From Selaginella moellendorffii (Eukaryota > Streptophyta > Lycopodiopsida > Selaginellales > Selaginellaceae): DNA of 64,000 nt. The stretch is taken from NCBI RefSeq assembly GCF_000143415.4, contig NW_003314412.1, positions 68,368-132,367 of the forward strand, given 5' to 3'. Under the pieces are notes generated by a model that saw nothing but the letters and a program-made list of their open reading frames with translations, was not told the origin of the DNA and did not search any database. A program made the position numbers and the translations under genes. Positions 31,904-43,498 of this stretch are shown one piece after another. How positions within the stretch are numbered: the stretch's first letter is position 1; each line of letters opens with the position of its first letter.

Positions 31904-34449
31904 ATGGGATCATCATCCAGGCGATCCCGGAGAAGAAGAGACCCCGTCGCGTTGGTTTGCTCCATTTTCTTCTCCTGGGTGTTTGCTGCGAGCTCGAGCT
32001 GTGTTCCTGGAGCTGGATGTCCGCGAGCTCTCCTGGTTTTTAATATCTCTGCGGTGGATCCAAGCTCGCTACAGGTGATCTACGACAGGTTTTCTACAAG
32101 CTCCCAGCTCGTTTCTCAGTACAACCAACTTGGTAGCGGCAACAACTCAGCACAGATTTTCATTCCTTTCGACTGCCAATGCGTGAGAAAGGTTCTCCAG
32201 CACAACTTCCCATATGAGATCGCCCCCGACGACACTACTCTCTTCATCATCGCGAAAGAAAAGTTCCAAGGCTTAACGAGGGATGACTGGATTGCCGAGG
32301 CCACGCCATTGAAGGACAAGAACACCATCTTCGCGGGATTAAACGTCAAGGTTCCCGTCAACTGCTCGTGTGGAAATCCAGACGTGGATCGTAGCTATGG
32401 ACTTTTTGCTACGTATGTAGTACAGCCGGGTGATACGCTCTCGACCATCTCTGCCAGGTTTAAGGTTCCGGACCAGCAACTTCTCCAGCGGTTTAATCCA
32501 CATATCGACTTCCAGAGGCTTATAGCTCAGAGCATTGTCTTCGTTCCGGCCAAAGGTTAGCATTTCTTTTTATTTTGTTTTTGCTTACATTTCCTCGATC
32601 TTTTGTCGTTGCTTCTTCTTCGTCTATGTTTTAGATTCGAATGGTTTATATCCACCTTACAGCAGGTGAAGCTCGCTTTTAAACTTATGTGTCGCATGTC
32701 CTAACTATTGGTTTTGCAGCGATGACGGTGAGCATGCTTTTTTTCTTCTTTCTTATCAAGGTGGAACAACGCCGATGATTATGCACAAAATTCAGATGGT
32801 CACGGTGGAGTCCGGAGGTCTACCATCATTGGTGCGTCCGTTGGATCGATTCTGGCTGTGCTTCTTGCTGCTGCCGCGGGAATGGTATTCTTCCTGTGGA
32901 AAAGAAAACATCTCCAGCAAGACGAGAAAAACGATCGTCTTCCTTCGCCAGTAGCCAGCAGCACAGTGTCGGCATTGCGAAAAGCATCAGGTTTGGTATT
33001 TACTTGATTATCAGCACACACACACAAATCTATGGTGCTGCTACGCAGGAACTCCAACGCCTTCAGGAGTGCTGCGATCAAACATATCCTCGACGACTAG
33101 CGTTCGATCTGCAATCTCGGATATTGCTCTGGAAAAGTCCATTGAGTTTTCACTTCATGAACTTGTAGCGGCTACCAATAACTTCAACGAAACAAACAAG
33201 ATTGGACAAGGTGGATACGGTTCTGTTTACTACGGCTATTTTCGAGATCAGGTGCGATGGTTTCTTACAATCTACAACCTGTTTCTTTCTTTCTTCTGTA
33301 AGCAGAAGCTGGCTGTGAAACGGATGAATATGCAAGCTACCAAGGAGTTTTTATCCGAGCTTAAAATCTTGAGCCGCGTTCATCACTCGAACTTGGTATT
33401 TTCACAGGCTTTGTATTTTCAGCTTACTCCAACTATCATTTTTCTGCTACAGGTCCAGCTGATAGGATACTGTACAGTTGAGTCTTTGTTTTTAGTTTAC
33501 GAATTTGTTGATAATGGAACTTTAGCGCAACACTTGCACTCCGCAAGTAAGTAGTTCTGCCATTGGTATCTTTATATAATTCTCTGCTTGAGCAGCCCGA
33601 CCACCACTTAGCTGGTCTTCCAGGATCCAGATAGCAATGGACGCCGCAAGAGGGCTGGAGTACATACACGAGCACACAAAGCCAACATATATTCACCGAG
33701 ACATTAAATCCACCAACATTCTCATCGATAAAAATCTTCATGCCAAGGTACTGTATGTACAAGATGCTATGCAAGACTTCAAGAGCTCCTTTTGGTAACA
33801 GGTTGCTGATTTCGGTCTCAGCAAGCTAACAGAGACCGGCATGACAAGCATATCACTCACACAACCCACGCGTTTGGTTGGAACATTTGGCTACATGTCT
33901 CCAGAGTAAGTTCTCCTGTTCGTGCTTAGAACTACTAATTCACGAAGGTCGTTTTTAGATATGCACGATATGGGGATGTCTCGCCATTCCTTGATGTTTA
34001 CTCGTTTGGCGTAGTCCTGTTTGAGATCATATCCGCTCAAGAGGCTATAGTAAGAACGCAGAGTGGCATTCTTTCGAATAAGGATGAACAGAAGGGGCTT
34101 GCCACACTGGTTAGTTCTTTTGCTACAAAGCACAGGATACTTTCTAGCTGCTAACTTCTTCTCTATGGCGATTTGCAGTTTGAGGACGTGCTGCAAGATG
34201 ATACAAACGGAAAAGAGAGGCTTCGAGACTTGATGGATCCTCGGCTGGGTGACAATTACCCACTAGAGGCTGCTTGGAGTGTAAGAAATTTGTTTCCTTT
34301 AGTGGTCATCAGCACAATGGCTTGTTTCTTTGCAGCTCGCGAAATTAGCAGGAGCGTGTACCAAAGAGAACCCCGAGTTGAGGCCCAACATGAGAACAGT
34401 GGTGGTGGCGCTTATGACACTCGTGCACAACACAGCTAGTAACTCTTAA
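31904..34449 (+). CDS. CERK1: LysM receptor-like kinase (CERK1/LYK type)
   Basis: Multi-exon gene. The Arg-rich leader and hydrophobic segment ([19 protein letters not shown]) form a signal peptide. The ectodomain has three LysM units with the paired cysteine motifs CQC and CSC ([16 protein letters not shown]), then [16 protein letters not shown] and [10 protein letters not shown] transmembrane helix ([20 protein letters not shown]) leads to the kinase: [18 protein letters not shown] with the ATP-site Lys, [28 protein letters not shown] and a late Arg in [12 protein letters not shown]. The intact HRD and DFG motifs predict an active kinase. Homologues bind chitin or lipochitooligosaccharides and signal immunity or mycorrhizal symbiosis at the plasma membrane. 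An in-frame ATG at 31871 is an alternative start. Confidence 0.94.
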
Positions 34450-34532
34450 ATCCTCTAAAGGTAAAAACACTTATCTGTAGATACTAAAAACCTTTACAGA
34501 AATAAATCGAAGCTTTGCTGGAAATGCGAGAA

Positions 34533-36026
34533 CTACACAGAGTAAACGTTGGCAAGCAATGCATAGCCACAGCTATCTCTCACACTCTCACGAATCACAA
34601 GCTTCGCAGCTAGAGCACCTTGCTCGACGTTCCTGTGGCTTCTACAAGCAGCCAGGAAGCAAGTCATGCTGAGAAGCCTGGGAACAAAAGGCATGCTTGT
34701 GACGAGATCTCTCGCGTCGAGCAAAAACCCAGCACGGCCCAGAAGATCTACGAGGCAGCAGTAGTGCTGCTCGCAAGGAGCGATTCCAAAGTCCAAGCTC
34801 ATCGACACAAACAAGCCACGGGCGAGCTCCAATTTGCCTCCATGGCTGCAACAGATGAGAACCGACGTGAAGCACGCCACGTCCGGCGAGTGAAACATCT
34901 CCATTGCGTGAAAGATTCGCAGTGCCTCCATGGAATATGCCCTTCGTCGTGTGCATGCGGCGAGCCTCGAGCTCCACGAGATGAGATTCTGCTCGGGCAT
35001 TGCCTGGAAAAGAGACACCGTTTGCGAATATGCCCCACTCTTGGCATTTGCTGCAAGGAATGTGTTCCAAGAGGCAGTGTTTCTCACCGGCATTTTCCAG
35101 AAGAAATAAGAGGTGTAATCAAGTTGGCGGTGATCAGCATACGTCGCAAGAATTGCGTTCCAAGCGATCTGATCGTACTGTGGCATTCTAGTAAAGATTC
35201 TTTGAGATTCTTCAATATGCCCGTTCTGGGCATACAGTGCTAGGATCGTAGTCCATGAAACCAGATCGCTTGCTGGCATTTGATCAAAGAGTGCTCTAGC
35301 CTGATCGATTTCTCCTGCGGCAGAAAAGCTAGTGAGCATCGTATTGAGAGTGACGAGATCAATAACAGGCATGGATCTGAAGATCTCTTGGGCATTTCGT
35401 AGATGCAATCCCGCTGAATATGCGGAGATCATGGCATTATGTGCAAAGATGTTTCTCTCTGGAAGAGTCGCAAACAGGGACTTTGCCTTTTCAATCTCTC
35501 CATTTTCTGTGAGAGCTGCAAGAACAATCGTGCACGAGACGAGGTCGTGCTCTGGCATTTCCACAAAGAAGAAGTGGGAACATTCCTCTAGATGCCGATT
35601 CTGGAATAATGCCGAGAGCATTGCGTTCCAGGCGATCAAGTCACGTAGCGGCAAGCGCTCAAACACAGCGGCAGCCTGCACCAGCAGGCCATTCCGGGAA
35701 TATGCCTTGAGCATGGCGGTCCATGCCACAAGATTTGAATCTGGGTTGTCCTTGAGCATCTTTCGTGCCTCTACTAGATGCCCGGCTTTGGCAAGTGCGG
35801 TCAGCATTACAGCCCATGAAACTGTGTTTACATAAGGCATGCTATTAAATACTTGAGATGCTTTGTGTAGATTTCCATTCTGAGCATATGCCGTGAGCAA
35901 AGCATTCCATGCTGCAATGTCTTTATTGGGCATTTTATTGAAGATTTTCTGGGCATCTTCAAGTTGACCATTTCTGGAATAAGTACATAAAGTTTCCATG
36001 TAAGAGATTGATTTGCTGAGGTACAT
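34533..36026 (-). CDS. Pentatricopeptide repeat protein (intronless)
   Basis: A 497-codon frame from ATG 36026. It has about a dozen consecutive 31-residue S-type repeats with the pattern AWNALLTAYAQNGNLHKASQ and FNSMPYVNTVSWAVMLTAL, then an E-type end (CCLVDLLGRAGFLLDARDLV, CFLAACRSHRNVEQGALAAK) and stops at CGYALLANVYSV. The near-uniform short repeats without L and P spacing are unusual in flowering plants but known in early land plants. No obvious targeting peptide precedes the first repeat. The role is presumably organellar RNA processing or editing; the target is unknown. Confidence 0.93.
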   Translation of the reverse strand: MYLSKSISYMETLCTYSRNGQLEDAQKIFNKMPNKDIAAWNALLTAYAQNGNLHKASQVFNSMPYVNTVSWAVMLTALAKAGHLVEARKMLKDNPDSNLVAWTAMLKAYSRNGLLVQAAAVFERLPLRDLIAWNAMLSALFQNRHLEECSHFFFVEMPEHDLVSCTIVLAALTENGEIEKAKSLFATLPERNIFAHNAMISAYSAGLHLRNAQEIFRSMPVIDLVTLNTMLTSFSAAGEIDQARALFDQMPASDLVSWTTILALYAQNGHIEESQRIFTRMPQYDQIAWNAILATYADHRQLDYTSYFFWKMPVRNTASWNTFLAANAKSGAYSQTVSLFQAMPEQNLISWSSRLAACTRRRAYSMEALRIFHAMEMFHSPDVACFTSVLICCSHGGKLELARGLFVSMSLDFGIAPCEQHYCCLVDLLGRAGFLLDARDLVTSMPFVPRLLSMTCFLAACRSHRNVEQGALAAKLVIRESVRDSCGYALLANVYSV

Positions 36027-36483
36027 ATTATTGAATGTAGATTATTTTACCAAAGACATATTTGGGAGTATTTTAACTAGGTTGACCAAGGACACATGAG
36101 GATGTTAGGTATGGATAGCAGACATAAGAAACAAAGTCTTATGCTTTTCAGTTCAAATGTATTAAGACCAATAATTGTAATATTAATATTGTTATAGCTT
36201 CATAGCTAGACCTATGTTCAAGGGTAAAAGTTAAAATGTAAATTACCACATTTAGTTTTGAACCCAATATAAATTACAAATGCTAACCACAAGATTCAAG
36301 ATTAGGTTGGGTGAAGATTGATGAGAGCTCCTCAAGTGATCTAAGATGCTATTTCATGTTTAAAATTATCACTTTTGTTTCATAGCAAAAATTACTTTGC
36401 TAAATCCATAAGGTGTTCAACCTTAGTAAGTTTTACTGACATTTGCACTATTAATGGCCTAATTTTGTGACCTTCCCATAAGT

Positions 36484-36745
36484 TTTTGTTCTCATGAATA
36501 TTTTAGAATAGTAAATAGATTTAAGAAGATTTTAGATCAATATAAACTTTTTAATTTGAACATTTTCAACTATAGGCACTATTTATGATATATGTCTTTG
36601 TTCCCATGAATATTCTAGAATAATAAATAGATTTAGCCAAATTTTGTGACCCTCTAATAGGTCTTTGTTCCCATGAATATTTTAGAATAATAAATAGATT
36701 CAAGAAGATTCTAGATCAATGTAAGTTCTGAATTTAGACTTTTTA
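36484..36745. repeat. Degenerate tandem repeat with HSE-like core
   Basis: Three copies of a unit TTTGTTCCCATGAATATT(C/T)TAGAATAATAAATAGATT; two continue with AAGAAGATTCTAGATCAAT. The last part matches the distal element of the HSP20 promoters (CCAGAAGATTCTAGATCAAT). The triplets are partly mutated. Confidence 0.6.
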
Positions 36746-37319
36746 GAAGGTAATCCAACCAGTACTATTCAAACCCAAGGACATTTAATTATAAATATCA
36801 TAAAACCATTAGCTGATTGAAAAAAGAGGTGCATTTTTATTTATGGGGTTTTTCCTTTTACATTTATATTTTTATACTTATATTTCAAGTTTGTTTACAA
36901 TTTAATATGCTTCCTTACAAATTCACTCCTTTTTGAATGAAATTTGAGAGCTATATTTCTATTTTAACACTCTATTTCTTCAGTTAATTTGAAGCACTAA
37001 ATATCAATTTTAATATGTGGTGTAAAACTAAATATAAACTATTGAATTTAGACTTTTCAGGAGCTCACCACACCCAGAATTATTTAAACCAAAAAACACT
37101 TAACCCTAAGTTTTGCAAAGCTCTTAATTGATCATCTTTTAAGTCATTCTTTTTGGTTATTTATAATCAACTTATAAAACATGGCTAACTATTAATTAAT
37201 TATACAGATAACACAATAATAGTTTCTACTAGGATCAATTCTCAATATTATTCTAGAATTGATAGCAAATACCCCAAGATGATTGTTGTTTAGCATCTTT
37301 TGTGTCTATAAAAGATATG

Positions 37320-37610
37320 AGGCTTTAGCAAGTGTAATGTGAATTACAACCCATAAATCTACATTCACATAAAGCATGCTGTCAAATATTTGAGATGCTT
37401 TTTGAAGATGTCTATTATAAGTATATGTTGTAAAAAAAGCATAACATAGTGCAATATCTTTACTGGGAATTTTAATAAAGATTTTCTAAGTATTTTCAAG
37501 TTAATCATTTCTGAAAAAGGAACTGAACATTGTTTATTTTGTATTTTATTAATGTTGCTATGTAAGAGATAAATTTATAGAAGTGCATATTGTTGTATGT
37601 AAGTTTTAAA
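37320..37610 (-). pseudogene. PPR 5'-end relic
   Basis: About 290 bp aligns with 35800-36045, the first repeats and start region of the neighbouring PPR gene (for example AAGCATGCTGTCAAATATTT against AAGGCATGCTATTAAATACT). It carries many substitutions to A/T and internal stops. Same orientation as the parent. Confidence 0.7.
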
Positions 37611-38585
37611 ACTTCAATCATTTTCCATGGAATATATGAGGTAAAGGATATTTTCTGAGATTGCATTTTCCATTGTTCAAATTTTTTTAATAGCATGTGT
37701 AATAATAAAGCTAAAAGAACTTAATTATTTAAAATTGTGCTAGAATAAACAATATTAAAATAATGGTTATTGTGACATAAAAGATTTAAAGCTATATCAA
37801 TAGGAAATAAATAACTTACACACCTTTCGTAACTTATTATATATTTTATATCTGAGTTGTCTTGGTTGATTTGGGTGTACAAATATTTTTTTAAAATTAA
37901 AAATCAATCTAATTTTAAAAGTAAGTAGTTATATAAAAATTTATTATATAGATATATTCTAATTGATACTTTGCATCTTAACAATATGTAAACTTATAAC
38001 CAGTCATAAATGCTTAAGAAAATTTATTCAGCTATTTAATAAAGAGTGAATCTGAGCGATGTTAAATTTTTATGTGTACTTAATATTTTTAATCTATAAT
38101 TATATGAGTAAATTATTTATTTCTTACTACTAAATTCTACTTTTAATTTTATAGTTGATTTCGTTTTAAACTCACTATTATATGTACATAAATTATAATG
38201 CTTTAGTGTAACTTCCTCTTTAATTTTTATCTTCCACATGTTTAAAGCATTGAGAGTAGTAATAGTACTAGTTGATCAGTTTTATTATTTAAATATTTAT
38301 TCATGTGAAAAATTATAGAATAATTTAAATATAAAAAATTGAGTTATTTTAAATTTGTGGTAATTATGGTTAAAATAATACAATTTTATACTTGATAAAT
38401 GTATACATATCTATCCAGACTTTGATTTGGAAATTACTAAATTTCTATAATATAAAATTACTAATTCCAACCAATAATATTAAAGAATATGTAAATAATA
38501 AAAAATGCATCACAAATTATAAGAGTTTTATCTGAATTTCAAAATTAATACCTTTTATCTAAGTACTTTAGGGTTTATAGGTGCC

Positions 38586-41191
38586 ATGCTTTTGCATTTG
38601 CCTGTTTGTCGGTCTCAGAGCGTGTTCCAGGCAGTCAGGGTGGAATCCAACACCCCACATTCTCGTCCACGAGTTTCTGACTGGAAGAACAAGGAGGAGG
38701 AGAGCAAGCCTGAGAATGTAGCTCTACAAAGTAAGAAATCTTCGAAGCGTTTGGATAGGAGCAGGAATTTGAAGCCCTCAAATGACAACAGGATCGACAA
38801 ATCCTCTTACGCCGGGATTTCTCCTGTTCGCGCAGGTAAACTGGAAGAACCTTTATCGTTTGAGATAGGAAAAATAGAGGAACATGAAGGAAAATTACTC
38901 TCTTGTCTCTTTGGCAGTGGTGGTGGTAAGATTGATGAGGATTGAGATGGGAGGAGCTTTCTCAGACGTCCTAAACGGGGATGGAGAAGATCGCTTGGAC
39001 AAAGAAATGGAGTACGTGAAACGAACTCTGGGATTTAGCATACCGAGTTTGAGGCCTGAAAATTTGAAGCTGGTTTGATCTTAGCATTTCTTTTGGTTTT
39101 CCTAGTTATTGACGATTGTTTTTGTAGGTGACTGAAGAGGTCGCTGGTATTGTTCGCTGGAAGAAATATCTCGACTATGTGATAAGCAATGTCTATGACA
39201 AGGATCAAAACGAGTTTGAGCGAATGGAGCCCATTCTAAAGCAGGTGTATTTCCCATTGTTTCGTACTTCAATTAGTTCGCTTTTCTTTCGCTCCAGGTC
39301 CTCCGACTAGGATCTTATGAGCTTTTGAAACTCGAAGTACCAGCTTATGCTGTTGTCAATGAAGTAAGGTTTATTTATTTTTCTGTAAAGTCACTATTTT
39401 TAAAATTTTCTTTTTCTTTCACAGGCCGTCAAACTTGCCAATGCTGCTTCTCGGGCTGGAGCTGGAAAATTGGCCAACGCACTTCTTCGAGCAGTAGCTT
39501 CACACAAAGTAGAAGAATAAAAATGAAAAACTTCTCTGTGTTTTCACACAATGCAAGAGTCTTGTTTTTTACAGGAGAAGAATACGCTGCCCGTTCCTGA
39601 AGTAATAGGAAACTTGCGGTCGCAAGCGAGAGCATTAGGAACAATCCATTCCCATCCAGTTGTGAGTAGACAATGCCAAGTAAATCGTCGTGTTATTCTG
39701 TTTCTTTTTCGTTTTTGACGCAGTGGATGGTGCGGCGATGGACAGATCGATATGGCACTGAGGACACTTTAAAACTGATGGAGTGGAACAACACAAGGCC
39801 CTTTTATGCTTTAAGGTACCACGATATGTGATTTGTAGACTCTTTACGTGTTTGGTTTTCTGGCTTTCAGGGCGAATAATGCCACTGGAACCTCTCGCGA
39901 TGATTTAATAGAACAGCTTAAAAAGCTCGAGGTGGGATCAATCACAATCTCTTTTTCTACTCCTTTGAATCTCTTTTTGTTGTTTTTTTTTTCTGCCTGT
40001 GCTTAGCAGGTTTCATATGTTAAGTCGCCACTACTGGAAGACTTTGTTCGAGTGACTTCAGGACTTCAGGTAGCTTGTAGATGATAACTCAAGTCAGCTG
40101 ATAAAATGATATCGTTTTCTAGGAGGTGCTGAGATCCGGATTGATCCAACAGGGACGATGCACAGTCCAGGACGAGAGTGGTGGTATGTGTACTCTTGCA
40201 CATACTTTTTTATTTAGAATTTTTTATCTGAGAGTTTCTTTCAAAGGCCTGGTGGTGGAACTGCTGGATCCACAGCCTGGAGACTTAGTGATCGACTGTT
40301 GCGCTGCACCTGGTGGCAAAAGTCTCTATATTGCTTCACGACTGAAAGGAAAAGGTCAGCTTTTTTCCATCTCTTTTTTTCTTTGAGATTTTCTTTTGTG
40401 GACGAATCAAAGAGGTGGTGCTACAGGGAAAGTGATAGCAGTGGATATCAACAAGGCTCGTCTCCAGCTTCTCAAAGATTCCGCAAAGAAAGCAGGCGTG
40501 AGCGAGCAAGTATCCGTCTACAATGTGGATGCCCGAGACATGATCCGTGTGAGTAAGAACTTACCACTTTGTAAGATTTATCTAAAGCTTTTCTACTTTT
40601 TTCTTTTGTGAATGTGAAGGGTAAAACAGGTCTAGCGGATAGAGTTTTACTGGACGCTCCGTGCAGTGGTCTCGGTGTTCTATCCAAGGTAAGAACATTT
40701 GATCAATGCAAGAGCAATAATTTTGATCAAAACAAGGTTTTGCTCAATTTTTTCGATAGAGGGCGGACTTGAGATGGCGTAGAACTCTGGAAAGCTTTGA
40801 GGAATTGACAAAGCTCCAAGACGAGCTACTGGACGGTGCTTGCAAGTATGTTTTTTCCTTTCCATCGTTTTTCACTCGCTCGGCATTGATATCTCTCTAC
40901 TTATAACAGGATGGTTCGACCGGGAGGAGTGCTTGTCTACAGCACTTGCTCGATCGAACCGGACGAGAACATCGATCGGATCACTAGTTTTCTCGCTAGA
41001 AATCAAGTGAGTCTTTCCTTTTTTACCATCTATTGATGTGAAATCGTGTGTTCTTCCAGAACTTCATCCTGGAGCCACTCGAGAGAGAAGTTCCTCGAGA
41101 AATGGTCTCTCGGGAAGGATGTTTTTACTCTCTGCCGTACACGCACGGCATAGATGGAGCATTTGCGGCAAAGCTCAGGCACAAAGCTTAA
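38586..41191 (+). CDS. RsmB/NSUN-type rRNA (cytosine-C5) methyltransferase with NusB domain
   Basis: Roughly 13 exons with short introns. After a basic, probably targeting, N-terminus comes a NusB-like helical domain ([55 protein letters not shown]), then the SAM-dependent fold: [20 protein letters not shown] (motif I), [30 protein letters not shown] (motif IV with catalytic Cys) and [18 protein letters not shown] (motif VI with nucleophilic Cys). It methylates cytosine C5 in rRNA; the bacterial homologue is RsmB. In plants a chloroplast member of this type exists, so plastid location is likely but inferred. The stop is only 39 bp before the next start codon. Confidence 0.92.
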
Positions 41192-41230
41192 TTTAAAAGA
41201 GGAAGAATATGCCAAATGTAAGGGCAAAAT

Positions 41231-43390
41231 ATGGCTATGGCACTGTTGTGGATAATCTTCAGCTCGATCGTCCTCTCCGCGCCCGGGTTTGCGAATGCCG
41301 GTGACAGAATCGTGGAAGGGACCGTGGCATTCGCCTCTGTCGGGCGAGCGCGCTACGCATTCGATGTGTTCTTGCTGGATTTCCGCCCGTGGGAGCTCGA
41401 GAATGCAAGCCTAGGGCCCCATTTGGAGTTCCGGGCCACCGATGGCGTCTCTGTCAACTACAACGGGGCGCTGGTGGATGATTCTCAGCGGCGAGTGATC
41501 TTCGAGGCGCTGGATTTCCGCGGTGAGCAGCAGGGTGATGCGAGCCAAGGGATTCTTATCTATGTCTCCGAGCGGGATGGCGCTGCTGAGGTTCGATTCA
41601 ATCTCTTTTACCAGGGGCAACGCGATCGAGGCGAGCGAAGTCTCGGAAATATCGAGAGCGGCTCTCAAGAATCTCATGGAAACAGGAGGGATGCGCTGGA
41701 AATCCATGGCGATAGAGGGAATTCCCAGAATTTCATCGATTTGGGGAAGCTATGGTCGAGCAGCGAGGTGGAACCGACAGCGCTCTACGACAGACCGTCG
41801 GTGGCCGATGGGAGAGTGATCTTCGTCTCGACAAGGAAGCGGCGAGAGCAGTCGAGGCAAAGCTGGGCGGCAGTCTACTCCATGGACATCGTCACGAAGA
41901 AAATCACGAGGCTCACTCCAGAGGGCGTCACAGACTACAGCCCTTCGGTCTCTCCATCTGGGAAGTTCGTCATGGTTGCTTCGGACGATGGTCGAGGCTG
42001 GGGAGGAGAGATCGAAGAGCTTGACACGGATCTATACTCTTTTCAAGCCTGGGATGGATCCGGAAGAAAGCTCGTGGTGAAAAATGGAGGCTGGCCATCT
42101 TGGTCGGACGATTCGACCGTCTTCTTTCACAGGAGAGCCGAGGATGGGTGGTGGAGCGTCTACAAGGCCACTTTCTCAAAGTCCTTCACGGCGATTCGAG
42201 AGGAAAGGATCACACCACCGGGAGTTCATGCGTTCACTCCAGCGGCTTCACGGACAGGGAAATGGATTGCTGTAGCAACTCGAAGAGCCGGCTCGCTATA
42301 CCGTCACGTAGAGGTGTTTGATCTCGGCTCGAGGAAGTTCCACAAAGTTAGCGAGCTCGTCGCTCCGGAGGCTCATCACTACAACCCTTTTGTCTCGCCA
42401 GAGTCGGACAAGATCGGGTATCACAGATGCCGGGGAAAGGGAGTGACTCCTCGGCTGGAGCACATCAAGTCTCCAGTTCCAGGAATCTCTCTCGTGCGAG
42501 TTGACGGGGACTTCCCCGTGTTCTCTCCCGATGGAGAGTCCATAGCTTTCATCCCCGACTTGGACGAAGGTGGCATTTACGTGACGCGGCTCAACGGCTC
42601 GGGCCTGACCAAAGTTTTCGACAAGCCGGCCTTCGGACTCTCCTGGGACAAGCAGAGGAAAGGCGTTCTCTACACGAGCTATGGCCCGGGATTCGTGCCG
42701 GAGGACACCATCGTTCACATCGTCTCCATTCTCAACGCGGACGAGCTCATCGCCGGCGGCGGAGGTGAAGTCAAGTGGAAGATCCTGACGAAGAGCGGCA
42801 CCAAGAACAACGCATTCCCATCGCCATCGCCCGACGGCAAGTGGATCGTCTTCCGGTCCGGACGCTCGGGACACAAGAACCTCTACATCATGGACGCGAT
42901 CCATGGCGAAGAAGCAAGCTTGAGGAGACTCACCGAGGGGGCCTGGACGGACACAATGGCGAGCTGGTCACACGACGGAGAATGGATCGCCTTCTCGTCG
43001 GATCGACACAACCCCGGCGGTGGCAGCTTCCAGCTCTACTTTGTTCGTCCGGATGGTAGCCAACTCCACAGAGTTCTCAACTCCAGCACTGGAGGGCGAG
43101 TGAACCATCCGTTCTTCAGCCCGGATTCCAGGAGCTTGGTGTTCACCACGGACTACGCTGGCGTGTCTGCGGATCCGATCGCTGTTCCGGCGCAGTTCCA
43201 GCCGTATGGAGAGATTTTCATGGCGAGAATCGATGGGAGCGAGCTCGTCCGGCTCACGCACAACGCGTACGAAGATGGAACTCCATCCTGGGGGCCCGTG
43301 AAGTTAGATTCGAGCGCTCTCACCGGAGAAGGGAAGAAGGCCCGCTGTGGCTTTAGAGACACGAGATGGCTCAAGCCCGCCATAGCTTAA
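41231..43390 (+). CDS. Secreted beta-propeller protein (TolB/DPP6 N-terminal-like)
   Basis: Intronless, 719 residues. A signal peptide (LLWIIFSSIVLSAPGFANA) is followed by repeated PD40-type strands: YSPSVSPSGKFVMVAS, YNPFVSPESDKIGYHR, FPVFSPDGESIAFIPD, FPSPSPDGKWIVFRSGRSGH, ASWSHDGEWIAFSSDRHNP and HPFFSPDSRSLVFTTDYAG. This predicts a six- to eight-bladed propeller. No peptidase catalytic domain follows, so it matches the plant propeller-only proteins annotated as DPP6 N-terminal-like. Molecular function unknown. It is very closely spaced to both neighbours on the same strand. Confidence 0.85.
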   Translation: MAMALLWIIFSSIVLSAPGFANAGDRIVEGTVAFASVGRARYAFDVFLLDFRPWELENASLGPHLEFRATDGVSVNYNGALVDDSQRRVIFEALDFRGEQQGDASQGILIYVSERDGAAEVRFNLFYQGQRDRGERSLGNIESGSQESHGNRRDALEIHGDRGNSQNFIDLGKLWSSSEVEPTALYDRPSVADGRVIFVSTRKRREQSRQSWAAVYSMDIVTKKITRLTPEGVTDYSPSVSPSGKFVMVASDDGRGWGGEIEELDTDLYSFQAWDGSGRKLVVKNGGWPSWSDDSTVFFHRRAEDGWWSVYKATFSKSFTAIREERITPPGVHAFTPAASRTGKWIAVATRRAGSLYRHVEVFDLGSRKFHKVSELVAPEAHHYNPFVSPESDKIGYHRCRGKGVTPRLEHIKSPVPGISLVRVDGDFPVFSPDGESIAFIPDLDEGGIYVTRLNGSGLTKVFDKPAFGLSWDKQRKGVLYTSYGPGFVPEDTIVHIVSILNADELIAGGGGEVKWKILTKSGTKNNAFPSPSPDGKWIVFRSGRSGHKNLYIMDAIHGEEASLRRLTEGAWTDTMASWSHDGEWIAFSSDRHNPGGGSFQLYFVRPDGSQLHRVLNSSTGGRVNHPFFSPDSRSLVFTTDYAGVSADPIAVPAQFQPYGEIFMARIDGSELVRLTHNAYEDGTPSWGPVKLDSSALTGEGKKARCGFRDTRWLKPAIA

Positions 43391-43498
43391 GCCCGCCATG
43401 GCTAGATTCATACTCAGCCGCTAGATGCGAGCCATCGGACGGTCTACATAAATTTAAATGTAGTTCATAGCAGTGGGTTTTAGGGTTCCTGCCCAGGG

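Larger units (their letters stand above)
36027..38585. other. AT-rich region with PPR and heat-shock-promoter relics
   Basis: About 2.5 kb, AT-rich, without an intact gene. It contains three diverged copies of a unit resembling heat-shock-element DNA (36480-36750), a further related stretch near 37030-37090, and a degraded copy of the 5' end of the neighbouring PPR gene (37320-37610). Confidence 0.65.
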
